DNA from: Rodentibacter sp. Ppn85
GTDB lineage: Bacteria > Pseudomonadota > Gammaproteobacteria > Enterobacterales > Pasteurellaceae
DNA: 64,000 nucleotides
NCBI RefSeq assembly: GCF_001999335.1
Contig: NZ_MLHS01000011.1
Span: 1 to 64,000 of the forward strand
Reading direction: 5' to 3'
Part shown: in pieces, positions 50,401 through 58,357 of the stretch
Layout: the number at the start of each line of letters is the position of its first letter
Position numbering within the stretch: position 1 is the stretch's first letter
Position numbers and translations under genes: made by a program
Notes under the pieces: generated by a model
The model's database searches: none
Told to the model about the DNA's origin: nothing
What the model saw: only the letters and a program-made list of their open reading frames with translations

Positions 50401-50521
50401 ATAATTTATATTCACGCGGTGCCGCTAGTGCATTTGCCGGAGCAAAGCCTAACATAGCAGCGGAAGTTCCCGCCATACCACCTGCACAGATCTTAAAGAA
50501 CTTTCTTCTTGAGACCTGCAT
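47438..50521 (-). CDS. fdnG: Formate dehydrogenase-N catalytic (alpha) subunit, selenoprotein
   Basis: A 1027-residue molybdopterin selenoenzyme that oxidises formate in the periplasm. It begins with a Tat signal (SRRKFFK, residues 4-10, ending NALAA). The [4Fe-4S] site is CTYCAVSCGML...GALCPKG. A UGA at 49910-49912 (codon 204) falls in NQANT-U-HGPTVASLAP, exactly where the family has selenocysteine, and the frame continues without interruption to 47438. ATG 50521 is preferred over 50539 because AAAGGAG lies just upstream. It is followed by fdxH and fdnI; fdhD is divergent. Automatic callers would split it into two genes. Confidence 0.95.
49881..49898 (-). promoter_or_regulatory. Bacterial SECIS hairpin in fdnG
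   Basis: Twelve bases after the UGA, the mRNA GGUAGCAAGUCUUGCUCC forms a short hairpin (AGCAA/UUGCU stem) with a G-U-C apex, the form bound by SelB in fdnG-type mRNAs. It directs selenocysteine insertion. Confidence 0.75.
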
Positions 50522-50721
50522 AATCACTCCTTTCAGCAATAGATTGCTGAGATATTATTAGATAGTAAGGAAATTCATCTAGAAAATTTAGTTGATTTCG
50601 TTAGAATAATGCCAATCAACAGACTAAATCGAGTATAAAAAAACATCAATTTAAGCTTGTCGTAGAATACCTATTTTTTAGTGATAAATCCATAATCAAA
50701 ATGCATTATATCCACAAAATA

Positions 50722-50737
50722 CGTGATTAAGATCACG
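50722..50737. promoter_or_regulatory. FNR/CRP-like palindrome between fdnG and fdhD
   Basis: CGTGATTAAGATCACG has perfect half-sites (CGTGAT/ATCACG). It differs from FNR (TTGAT-N4-ATCAA) by one base per half and from CRP (TGTGA-N6-TCACA) by one base per half. It is 55 bp from fdhD and about 200 bp from fdnG, so anaerobic control is plausible. Confidence 0.5.
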
Positions 50738-50792
50738 AAATTAGCAAAAAAAGTTAACATTTTTGTTACATGATTTAATAGGCAGGTTATCA

Positions 50793-51608
50793 ATGAATGG
50801 GTTAATTGAACAATCCGTCAATTTTTTCTTAAAAAAGCCAAAAACATCAGAAAAATCAACCGCACTTTTACAAACAAAAAATGATTTTCTCGCTGTTGAA
50901 ACCCCGGTTTCACTTGTTTATAACGGTATTTCTCATGCTGTGATGATGTGCTCTCCGCAAGATTTGGAGGATTTTGCTTTAGGTTTTTCTTTAACGGAAG
51001 GTATTATTAATCAACCTACTGATATTTATGGCATTGACGTGCAAGAAGTATGTAATGGCATTGAAGTACAAATTGAGCTTTCCAGCCGTCAATTTATGGC
51101 ACTTAAAGAGCATCGACGAAATCTTACCGGACGTACGGGGTGCGGAATTTGTGGTACGGAACAGTTAAACCAAGTATATAAAAACTTTCCTAAATTAGAC
51201 CGCACTTTTCGGTTTGATGTTAATTTGTTAGATCATTGCCTTTCTACATTGCAGGAAAATCAACAATTAGCTAAACAGACCGGCGCAACACACGCCTGTG
51301 CATTTTTTGATTTACAAGGTAATGTACTTGCTATCCGAGAAGATGTTGGACGGCATGTAGCGTTGGATAAACTGCTTGGCTGGTATGCTAAAACCGATAA
51401 AGAACAGGGCTTTATTTTGACATCAAGTAGAGCAAGCTATGAAATGGTGCAAAAAGCAATTTCATGCCGTGTAGAAATGTTAGTTGCGATTTCCGCAGCA
51501 ACGGATTTGGCGATCAAGATGGCTGAAACTCACCATTTAACATTGGTCGGATTTGCAAGAGAAGGCAAGGGAAATATTTACACAGGAAAAGAGCGGTTGA
51601 TTTTTTAG
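50793..51608 (+). CDS. fdhD: Formate dehydrogenase accessory sulfurtransferase FdhD
   Basis: A 271-residue protein that delivers sulfur from IscS to the molybdenum cofactor of formate dehydrogenase. The catalytic CGIC pair lies in [15 protein letters not shown] (residues about 111-125), and [17 protein letters not shown] and [14 protein letters not shown] are conserved. ATG 50793 has AGG six bases upstream; an alternative start at 50763 would add ten residues unlike the family. Divergent from fdnG. Confidence 0.93.
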   Translation: MNGLIEQSVNFFLKKPKTSEKSTALLQTKNDFLAVETPVSLVYNGISHAVMMCSPQDLEDFALGFSLTEGIINQPTDIYGIDVQEVCNGIEVQIELSSRQFMALKEHRRNLTGRTGCGICGTEQLNQVYKNFPKLDRTFRFDVNLLDHCLSTLQENQQLAKQTGATHACAFFDLQGNVLAIREDVGRHVALDKLLGWYAKTDKEQGFILTSSRASYEMVQKAISCRVEMLVAISAATDLAIKMAETHHLTLVGFAREGKGNIYTGKERLIF

Positions 51609-51648
51609 GTGTTTTTTAGCGATAAATTGTTTCATTGATTTTTTTCGT

Positions 51649-51686
51649 AAAAAAGCCGAGGCCGATTAAATAGTCTCGCCTTTTTT
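51649..51686. terminator. Bidirectional terminator after fdhD
   Basis: AAAAAAGCCGAG pairs with CTCGCCTTTTTT (one internal mismatch) across a 14-base loop, with A/T runs on both sides. Confidence 0.8.
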
Positions 51687-51695
51687 GATTAAAAT

Positions 51696-51902
51696 TTATT
51701 CCCCTTTCATTTCTTTCATCCTGCGCTCCACTAAACGTTTCGCTTCTTGGTCGGTAACAAACCGAATGAAATCAATATCAATTAATTTTAATTTCATCGG
51801 CATGGGGAGATTGGGATGCGATTTTACATGGATATTGTTCGGTAACTGATAGGAATTGGCTTCAGTCCACGGAATTTTTTTGTACTTCGGCGGAAAGAGC
51901 AA
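51696..51902 (-). CDS. Hypothetical short protein, possibly a gene fragment
   Basis: A 68-codon open frame (MLFPPKYKKIPWTEANSYQLP...VERRMKEMKGE), convergent with fdhD and ending 10 bp past its terminator. No family recognised. It is hydrophilic with a basic, helical C-terminus. The region upstream on the same strand holds other short broken frames, so it may be the 3' end of a decayed gene rather than a complete one. Confidence 0.35.
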   Translation of the reverse strand: MLFPPKYKKIPWTEANSYQLPNNIHVKSHPNLPMPMKLKLIDIDFIRFVTDQEAKRLVERRMKEMKGE

Positions 51903-52285
51903 AGTCTATAATTTCTAGGTTTCACCCATTTTTGATTATACTTACCACCCTAGAGTGTATTTTTCTGCTTTGAGCTTGCCTGGCATAGTGGGTCATCATG
52001 CAGCCTTATTATGAATCAAAGAGAAAAGTAAGTCAGCGCTTGAGGAAGAGAAGATTAGTTTTCTACATCAGTGCTAATAGCTTCAGGTTTACCGGTATCT
52101 CTCAGCGATTTTGTACCCCGACTAACCGAATCCGCCATAAGCTGTCACTCTAAATTTTTGTAAAGAACGGAGTGATGAATCTATTGTAAATAAAAAATTG
52201 ATCTACCTCTCATAAATAACTTTTGCCAATATACATTTAATTTTTCTTTTTGTAAGATTTAGATGTCTAGTAAAGGTTATTTTTT
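51903..52285. other. 383-bp gap before cas3: decayed coding remnants and the cas3 leader
   Basis: No intact gene of useful length is present. On the minus strand, 52055-52138 reads as a 27-residue frame starting MADSVSRGTKSLRDTG, and about 51930-52010 contains a frame with THYARQAQSRKIHSR; both end quickly. The last ~100 bp before cas3 are AT-rich and probably hold its promoter. This looks like a scar at the boundary of the acquired CRISPR locus. Confidence 0.4.
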
Positions 52286-54556
52286 ATGAAAAAAGAGAAA
52301 GTTTATTACGCTCATTCCACCGAAAGTTTTTCAGAATCTCAGTGGCAAATTTTACAGAATCATTTGTCCCAAGTCGCTGAAATGTCAGCTAATTTTGCTT
52401 GTTTTTTTGGTTCGCAAGAGATAGCAAGGAATACGGCTAAATTGCACGACTTGGGCAAATATACGGAAGCATTTGATAGGCGACTGCGGGGTGGGCCTTC
52501 CGTTGACCACGCCACTGCAGGTGCAAAAATTGCGGTCGAACGTTGGGGCATGGCAGGCAAGCTGATGGCTTTCTGCATTGCTGGCCATCATGCCGGCCTG
52601 GCAAACGGTGGTGGAGAGGGGGATAACCGCCGCACCTTAGTACAACGCCTCGCGCTGGCTTTCGGCAAAGATATCCCCGAGCTTGATCCTGTTTGGCAGC
52701 AGGAAATCCCATTGCCTGAAAAAATACCCGCCCCGCCCTTGAAAACCGATGCGCATCATAAATGGTTTTCCTATGCCTTCTTTACCCGTATGTTGTATTC
52801 CTGCTTGGTGGATGCCGATTTTCTCGATACCGAAGCTTTTTATGCTTCTGTTGAAAACAAAGCTATACAGCGTGGCAATTATCCCGATTTAAATGCACTG
52901 CAACAGCGTTTCAATACCTTTATCGAATCTTTTAAAATGCCTGCCAAACAGGCTCCGGTGACAGAAGCGGAGCAACGCCGCGCCGCGCTTAATCGCTTGC
53001 GCAGTAGCATTCTCGACCATGCCGTTGCACAAGCCGACGAGCTACCCGGTCTATTTACTCTTACTGTGCCTACTGGCGGCGGCAAAACCTTTACCTCGAT
53101 GGCGTTTGCCTTGGAACACGCCAAACGGCACGGTATGCGTCGCGTGATTTATGTTATCCCCTTTACCAGCATCATCGAGCAAAACGCTGCCGAGTTTCGT
53201 AAAGCCTTCGGTGATTTGGGCGAAGCCGCCGTGTTGGAACACCACAGTACTTTTGACGACAGCAAGCTCAAAAATCAACATAGCAAAGACAAACTGCGCC
53301 AAGCCTCCGAAAACTGGGATATGCCTGTGGTTGTGACCACCGCCGTGCAGTTTTTCGAATCGCTGTTTGCCGACCGTTCTTCACGCTGCCGTAAACTGCA
53401 CAATATCACCGGCAGCGTAATTATTCTCGACGAAGCGCAAATGTTGCCGCTCAATCTGCTGCTGCCTGTGATGCAAGCCATCAAAGAGCTGGCTCAAAAC
53501 TACCGTTGCAGCGTGGTGATGTGCACCGCCACTCAACCCGCTGTGCAGGTGGAACACGGCTTTTACCACGGTTTTGAAAATGTACGCGAAATTGCCCCTA
53601 ATCCGACCGCACTTTTCGAACAACTGCGTCGAACCAGCGTACAACATATCGGTCTGCAAACCGATACCGACCTGTTGGAGAAGCTAGGTCAGCACTCACA
53701 AATGCTCATTATCGTCAATAACCGCCGCCACGCCCGAGACCTGTATGACAATGCCAAGCAGTTTGATGGCGTATTCCTTCTCACCACCCTGATGTGTGCC
53801 AAACACCGTACCCAAATGCTGGAAACCATCCGAGATCGTCTGAAAAACAGCAAACCCTGCCGCGTGATTGCGACATCTTTGATTGAAGCGGGCGTTGATG
53901 TTGATTTTCCGTTGGTGATGCGCGCTGAAGCCGGGCTAGATTCTGTCGCTCAAGCCGCCGGACGCTGCAACCGCGAAGGTAAAAGACTGGCTGAAGAAAG
54001 TTTTGTCTGGATCTTCCAGCCCGAAGCGCAATGGAAAGCCCCTGCCGAACTCGGCCTGCTCTCCGGCGTGATGCGCTCCGTAGTGCGGCAGCATGCCGAC
54101 GATTTACTATCGGTGGAAGCTATTACCAGCTACTTTAGCGAAGTTTACCAACTCAAAGGCGCAGAACTCGATCAGCGCAAAATCCTCGCTATGCACCACA
54201 ACGCAGGCAGCAGCCTCAACTTCCCCTTCCAAACCATCGCAACAAAGTTCCGCATGATCGAAACCCATATGCAGCCGCTCATCATCCCGTTCGACGATGA
54301 GGCCGAGCGCCTAATCGACAGCCTGCGCCACGCCGACCAAATCGGTAGCCTGCTGCGCAAACTCCAGCGTTACACCGTACAAATACCCGAAAGTTCACTG
54401 GACGCTTTGCTGAAAGCCGGACGCATCGAAGCCATCAACGAACACACCTTCGGCAAGCAGTTCTATGGCCTGATTGGGTTGGATTTGTATGATGAGGTGG
54501 CGGGGTTTAGTTGGGAGGATGTGGGGTTTTTGAAGGCGGAGAGGTTGATTTTATAA
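52286..54556 (+). CDS. cas3: CRISPR-associated helicase/nuclease Cas3 (type I-C)
   Basis: A 756-residue HD-nuclease plus SF2 helicase that degrades DNA marked by the I-C effector. The HD domain has His10, KLHDLGKY (HD at 54-55), VDHATAGAK and GHHAGL. The helicase has Walker A PTGGGKT (about residue 262), DEAQ (about 381), TATQP and the late ATSLIEAGVDVDFP and QAAGRCNREG motifs. It is GC-rich after the first ~150 bp and contains one USS (53606-53614). Its stop codon lies inside the sequence matched by the downstream pseudo-spacer. In usual I-C loci cas5 follows directly; here sir2-herA intervenes. Confidence 0.95.
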   Translation: MKKEKVYYAHSTESFSESQWQILQNHLSQVAEMSANFACFFGSQEIARNTAKLHDLGKYTEAFDRRLRGGPSVDHATAGAKIAVERWGMAGKLMAFCIAGHHAGLANGGGEGDNRRTLVQRLALAFGKDIPELDPVWQQEIPLPEKIPAPPLKTDAHHKWFSYAFFTRMLYSCLVDADFLDTEAFYASVENKAIQRGNYPDLNALQQRFNTFIESFKMPAKQAPVTEAEQRRAALNRLRSSILDHAVAQADELPGLFTLTVPTGGGKTFTSMAFALEHAKRHGMRRVIYVIPFTSIIEQNAAEFRKAFGDLGEAAVLEHHSTFDDSKLKNQHSKDKLRQASENWDMPVVVTTAVQFFESLFADRSSRCRKLHNITGSVIILDEAQMLPLNLLLPVMQAIKELAQNYRCSVVMCTATQPAVQVEHGFYHGFENVREIAPNPTALFEQLRRTSVQHIGLQTDTDLLEKLGQHSQMLIIVNNRRHARDLYDNAKQFDGVFLLTTLMCAKHRTQMLETIRDRLKNSKPCRVIATSLIEAGVDVDFPLVMRAEAGLDSVAQAAGRCNREGKRLAEESFVWIFQPEAQWKAPAELGLLSGVMRSVVRQHADDLLSVEAITSYFSEVYQLKGAELDQRKILAMHHNAGSSLNFPFQTIATKFRMIETHMQPLIIPFDDEAERLIDSLRHADQIGSLLRKLQRYTVQIPESSLDALLKAGRIEAINEHTFGKQFYGLIGLDLYDEVAGFSWEDVGFLKAERLIL

Positions 54557-54569
54557 TTTAACTTCTTTA
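54554..54569 (-). promoter_or_regulatory. Protospacer-like target of the pseudo-spacer, between cas3 and sir2
   Basis: Read on the minus strand this is TAAAGAAGTTAAATTA, identical to the first 16 nt of the pseudo-spacer at 57608-57623. The three bases at its PAM side read TTA, one base from the I-C motif TTC. It overlaps the cas3 stop and lies 4 bp upstream of a candidate -35 for sir2, with the PAM side facing that promoter. Confidence 0.75.
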
Positions 54570-54573
54570 TAAG

Positions 54574-54602
54574 TTGAATTTTTATGGTAAAGTAAGTAAT
54601 AT
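54574..54602 (+). promoter_or_regulatory. Candidate sir2 promoter
   Basis: TTGAAT (54574-54579), a 17-bp spacer and TAATAT (54597-54602), each four of six to consensus, lie about 80 bp upstream of the sir2 start in a very AT-rich stretch. A run of seven G (54666-54672) lies between it and the ATG. Confidence 0.4.
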
Positions 54603-54684
54603 CGCATATAGGTATTATTCTGTATGTGGTTTTTTTAGAAAATACGCTTTCGATATATGTTTGTTGGGGGGGATTGTTGGACAA

Positions 54685-55740
54685 ATGAATGAGACAGAAC
54701 TAAACGAATTAAAGAAATGGTTGCAAACGGTCTTTATTGATAATTTGGTCATTGTTGTTGGTTCGGGTTTGTCGTGTGCTGAGGGATTACCCAGTATGGG
54801 GAAATTAGCCGAGAGATTAAAAGAGAAAATTGCGGAATATCTTTCTGAAGAAAAGGATAAAGTAGCATGGAATGCTATTGTAGGTATCCTTGATTCAGAG
54901 GGTTTAGAGGCTGCTTTGTTAAAACAACAGCAAGCTAATGAATCTATTGAATCAGCAATCATTAAGATAACGGCTGAATACGTCTTGTGTGAAGAGCAAA
55001 AAACTATCAATAAATGTATTGCTGAAAATAAGAAGCTCAAATTTTCTTATTTGCTTTCGCATGCTTCGGCGGCAAATCCAAAAGTTGCTCGTGTGATCAC
55101 AACTAACTACGATAGGTTGATTGAATTTGCCGCAGAGTATGAGAATTGGGGGGTGGATTCAATGATGGTTGGGCGCTATTGGGGTAAGCATGATCCTGAT
55201 TTGAGCAATAAACTACAAGTAAGGGATATTAGTGTGAAAGGGAAAACTCCAAAACTGGTTTATCGAGATCATATTAAAATTTTTAAGCCACACGGCAGTT
55301 TAGATTGGTTTATGGCAGGTGATATTCCGATGACAAGTTGTATAGGAAGTACGGAAGAGCCTTTGATTATCACACCTGGCGTCGGTAAGTATAAAAAAGG
55401 CTATGGGCAACCGTTTGATGCTCATAGGGAGCAGGGAAACAGAGCAATTGATGATGCTGCTTCAATTTTGTGCATTGGGTATGGCTTTAATGACGATCAC
55501 CTTCAAACGCATTTAACTGCAAGAATTAGAAGTGGAGTTAAGACACTGCTTTTGACAAGGGGACTGTCAGATAATGCCCGAAAAGTAGTCAATGAATCAT
55601 CAAATTGTAAGGCTCTTATTTTTAATGAAAATCCGTTGGGCACCATGGTTATCTGCAAGGAAGGGGAGAAATTGATTCCTGATGTGCAATGGTGGGATGT
55701 TGAATATTTCGTAAAAGAGGTTTTGGAAAATGGTCGATGA
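54685..55740 (+). CDS. SIR2 family protein of a SIR2-HerA defence module
   Basis: A 351-residue SIR2-fold protein. NAD-site motifs are VVGSGLSCAEGLP (about residues 24-36), TTNYDRL (about 135), KPHGSLDW (about 201-208) and CIGYGFNDDHLQTHL near 265. In known SIR2-HerA systems such proteins deplete NAD+ or act on DNA when triggered by phage. ATG 54685 is chosen because homology begins just after it; the frame is open to 54574 but would cover the candidate promoter. It overlaps herA by 11 bp. Base composition is AT-rich, unlike flanking cas3 and cas5. Confidence 0.85.
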   Translation: MNETELNELKKWLQTVFIDNLVIVVGSGLSCAEGLPSMGKLAERLKEKIAEYLSEEKDKVAWNAIVGILDSEGLEAALLKQQQANESIESAIIKITAEYVLCEEQKTINKCIAENKKLKFSYLLSHASAANPKVARVITTNYDRLIEFAAEYENWGVDSMMVGRYWGKHDPDLSNKLQVRDISVKGKTPKLVYRDHIKIFKPHGSLDWFMAGDIPMTSCIGSTEEPLIITPGVGKYKKGYGQPFDAHREQGNRAIDDAASILCIGYGFNDDHLQTHLTARIRSGVKTLLLTRGLSDNARKVVNESSNCKALIFNENPLGTMVICKEGEKLIPDVQWWDVEYFVKEVLENGR

Positions 55741-57487
55741 AAAATTAAAGTTTGAAGATAAGGATCGCTTAGGTAAAGTTGTAACGGTAGATACAAGTCG
55801 GGTTTTGATTTCAGTTGAAGAACATCAGCAGATGACGAGTATTGCTGTTGGTAATTTGATCGCGATTCAAGGTCGAATGGCTTCGGAATTTTTGATTGGC
55901 ATTATTGAAAGAGTAACGCGCTCTATCAGTGAAAAATTACTTTTGGAGGAGGCTGCGGATGATGGCTCGATTCCATTGGGAGAAAGCCAAGATGATTTTA
56001 TTAAAGCAGTTTTAATTGGGACTTATAGAACTGTTGATGGGAGTTTGAGCAATACGTTTAAACGGGGTGCGGATTGTTTCCCACAAATTGATAGGGATTG
56101 TTTTCATCTCAGTGGCGGCAACTTGCAATTATTTATGAATTTGCTGTCAGCCAATGCAAAAGAAAATGAGCGGTTAACATTGGGTCATTTTATGGCTGAT
56201 GAAACGGCAGTCGCTGTGGCAAATGGTGATAAATTTTTTCAACGACACGCCGCGATTTTAGGTAGTACCGGTTCTGGTAAAAGTTGGTCGGTTGCATTGA
56301 TATTAGAGCGCGCCGCAGCACTACAATCTGCCAATCTTATTGTATTTGATATGCATGGGGAATACTCTTCTTTGTGTGAAGGGAAAAATCCTATAGCTCA
56401 ACAATACCGTATTGCTGGGCCGGGGGATTTGGATGGTTCTGATACTAGTAGTTTGTTTATACCGTATTGGCTATTGAATAGAGAAGAAATGTTAGCTTTA
56501 GTTCTTGACCGTAGTGATAATAATGCACCAAATCAAGTGGCAAGATTTACTGAACATGTTCGTTCACTTAAGGAAAAAACATTAAAAAATAATGAGAAAA
56601 ATGATGTTCTTGAAACATTTACCGTTGATTCTCCGATTCCATATGACATAAATATCTTGCTTGAATATCTAAATAATGACGATACTGAAATGGTAAAGAG
56701 AAGTGGTAGCAGTAGCAGCAATTTAAAGCAAGGTACATGGTTTGGAAAATTAACCAGATTCATAAGCCGTTTGAAAGCCAAAATTGACGATAGAAGATGT
56801 GGATTTATGTTCCAACCGCCTGATGAATGTAATGGCTACGGGTGGTTGGAAGAAATGTTGATGAAATTGTTTACTGCTTCTGATGAACAGAAAGGTATCA
56901 AAATAATTGATTTTTCCGAAGTTCCATCGGATGTGTTACCGATTGTTACAGGGGTTCTTGCCCGCCTTTTATACAATATTCAGTTTTGGATGGATAAAGA
57001 TTCCCGCCATCCTCTGACGATTATTTGTGATGAAGCACATCTGTATCTTCCTGTCCGCGATTCAGCGGAAGCCGCAGAAAAACGCGCATTAGAGGCTTTT
57101 GAACGGATTGCAAAAGAAGGTCGGAAATATGGAGTCTCTCTGTTAGTTGTCAGTCAACGCCCTTCAGATGTAAGCCGAACAATTTTGAGCCAATGTAATA
57201 ACTTCTTGGTTCTGCGTTTAACAAACGATCAAGATCAGAGTGTTGTTAAACGGCTGTTACCTGAATCAATGGTTGGTATCACTGATATATTGCCTCTATT
57301 AGACTTAGGCGAAGCGTTATTATTGGGGGATTCAATTTTACTTCCTGCACGCATCAAGCTTGCCAAACCGAGAATTGCACCAGAAAGTGCAACTCGACAA
57401 TTTTGGTCTGAGTGGGCAAACCAGACACCTAAACAAGATGCTGTATCTAAAGCAGTGGAAGCATTGAGAAGACAAGTTCGTACCTAA
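55730..57487 (+). CDS. HerA-like ATPase of a SIR2-HerA defence module
   Basis: A 585-residue hexameric FtsK/HerA-type motor (DUF87). An N-terminal HAS-barrel (about residues 5-65, LGKVVTVDTSRVLISVEE...IAIQGRM) precedes Walker A ILGSTGSGKSWS (about 178), Walker B TIICDEAHLYLP (about 430) and the sensor-like SLLVVSQRPSDVSRTILSQCNNFLVLRLTNDQDQ. Its start overlaps the sir2 stop, so the two are translated together and should form one complex. AT-rich: line 56581-56640 has 17 G/C in 60. It ends 195 bp before cas5. Confidence 0.9.
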   Translation: MVDEKLKFEDKDRLGKVVTVDTSRVLISVEEHQQMTSIAVGNLIAIQGRMASEFLIGIIERVTRSISEKLLLEEAADDGSIPLGESQDDFIKAVLIGTYRTVDGSLSNTFKRGADCFPQIDRDCFHLSGGNLQLFMNLLSANAKENERLTLGHFMADETAVAVANGDKFFQRHAAILGSTGSGKSWSVALILERAAALQSANLIVFDMHGEYSSLCEGKNPIAQQYRIAGPGDLDGSDTSSLFIPYWLLNREEMLALVLDRSDNNAPNQVARFTEHVRSLKEKTLKNNEKNDVLETFTVDSPIPYDINILLEYLNNDDTEMVKRSGSSSSNLKQGTWFGKLTRFISRLKAKIDDRRCGFMFQPPDECNGYGWLEEMLMKLFTASDEQKGIKIIDFSEVPSDVLPIVTGVLARLLYNIQFWMDKDSRHPLTIICDEAHLYLPVRDSAEAAEKRALEAFERIAKEGRKYGVSLLVVSQRPSDVSRTILSQCNNFLVLRLTNDQDQSVVKRLLPESMVGITDILPLLDLGEALLLGDSILLPARIKLAKPRIAPESATRQFWSEWANQTPKQDAVSKAVEALRRQVRT

Positions 57488-57525
57488 AATATTGCTGTTT
57501 AAAGTTTCAAATGGTACTTTTCAAA

Positions 57526-57534
57526 AAGTGCGGT
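57526..57534 (+). repeat. USS (Pasteurellaceae uptake signal) at the herA-cas5 junction
   Basis: AAGTGCGGT is a perfect USS, 20 bp before a perfect Neisseria-type DUS. The two signals mark a likely junction between Pasteurellaceae-type and Neisseria-type DNA. Confidence 0.9.
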
Positions 57535-57554
57535 CAGTTTTCCACTATTTTTAA

Positions 57555-57566
57555 AGGCCGTCTGAA
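57555..57566 (+). repeat. Neisseria-type DNA uptake sequence (AG variant)
   Basis: AGGCCGTCTGAA contains the 10-base Neisseria DUS core GCCGTCTGAA. It lies just before the pseudo-CRISPR and is foreign to a Pasteurellaceae genome. Confidence 0.88.
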
Positions 57567-57575
57567 ACGCTGAAA

Positions 57576-57666
57576 GATTCGCAGCCTTAAGCTGCGTGGA
57601 TTGAAACTAAAGAAGTTAAATTAATGAGTAGGTTCGCCTCCCTTCGGGGGCGTGTATTAACAAAAC
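57576..57666 (+). CRISPR. Degenerate mini-CRISPR (pseudo-repeat, pseudo-spacer, pseudo-repeat) upstream of cas5
   Basis: Pseudo-repeat 1 (57576-57607) has a CGCAGC/GCTGCG stem and ends GTGGATTGAAAC, sharing the last eight bases ATTGAAAC with the main array. The pseudo-spacer is about 26 nt (57608-57633), and its first 16 nt match 54554-54569. Pseudo-repeat 2 (about 57633-57666) has a 7-bp stem CGCCTCC/GGGGGCG with loop CTTC, then TGTATTAACAAAAC, related to the main repeat tail TGTATTGAAAC. The cas5 ribosome site follows directly. The layout resembles CreA or CreR crRNA-like regulators. Cas5c, the I-C repeat nuclease, might also cut here in its own mRNA leader. Confidence 0.72.
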
Positions 57667-57682
57667 CATAGGAGAATAAAAA

Positions 57683-58357
57683 ATGAATAGGGTACGCCTA
57701 CACATTTGGGGCGATTACGCCTGTTTTACCCGTCCGGAAATGAAGGTGGAGCGGGTGTCTTATGATGTCATCACGCCGTCGGCGGCGCGCGGGGTACTGG
57801 CGGCAGTGCACTGGAAGCCGGCGATCCACTGGGTGATTGATCGCATTTATGTATTGAAACCGATCCGTTTTGAATCGGTGCGGCGCAATGAATTGGGTAG
57901 TAAGATTTCTGAGAGCAAGGTGAGCGGGGCGATGCGGCGCAAGAGTGTAGCCGATTTGTATACACTGATTGATGACGACCGCCAGCAGCGTGCGGCGACA
58001 GTGTTGAAAGATGTGGGCTATATAATTGAAGCCCATGCAGTGCTGACGGCAAAAGCGGGTGCGGACGAAACAATTACTAAGCATATCGAGATGTTTAAAC
58101 GGCGGGCGTCGAAAGGGCAGTGTTTTCAGCAGCCATGCATGGGTGTACGCGAGTTTCCGGCGCATTTTGCTTGGGTGGACGATGACAGTAGTTTTCCTGA
58201 ATCTTGCCTGTCTGAAAACGAAATCAACCGCGATTTGGGCTGGATGCTGCACGATATTGATTTCGACCACGGCAATCTGCCGAAATTTTTCCGTGCCGAG
58301 ATGAAAAACGGGGTAATTGATGTGCCACCGTTTTACGCCGAGGAGGTGAAAGCATGA
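57683..58357 (+). CDS. cas5c: Type I-C Cas5 (crRNA-processing nuclease and effector subunit)
   Basis: A 224-residue Cas5d/Cas5c protein. In I-C systems it replaces Cas6, cutting the repeat hairpin and capping the crRNA 5' handle. It begins RLHIWGDYACFTRPEMKVERVSYDVITPSAARGVLAAVHWKPAIHW (residues 4-49), typical of the family, with GREFPAHF-like VREFPAHFAWV near 160. An AGGAG site lies 8 bases before the ATG, directly after pseudo-repeat 2. Its stop overlaps the cas8 start (ATGA). GC-rich. Confidence 0.94.
   Translation: MNRVRLHIWGDYACFTRPEMKVERVSYDVITPSAARGVLAAVHWKPAIHWVIDRIYVLKPIRFESVRRNELGSKISESKVSGAMRRKSVADLYTLIDDDRQQRAATVLKDVGYIIEAHAVLTAKAGADETITKHIEMFKRRASKGQCFQQPCMGVREFPAHFAWVDDDSSFPESCLSENEINRDLGWMLHDIDFDHGNLPKFFRAEMKNGVIDVPPFYAEEVKA

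Noticed and set aside
54554-57623. The 16-nt inverted match as terminal inverted repeats of a mobile element carrying sir2-herA
   Set aside because: The identity ends exactly at the pseudo-repeat/spacer junction, lies inside a crRNA-like structure, has no flanking target duplication, and no transposase is encoded. It remains a formal alternative but explains less.
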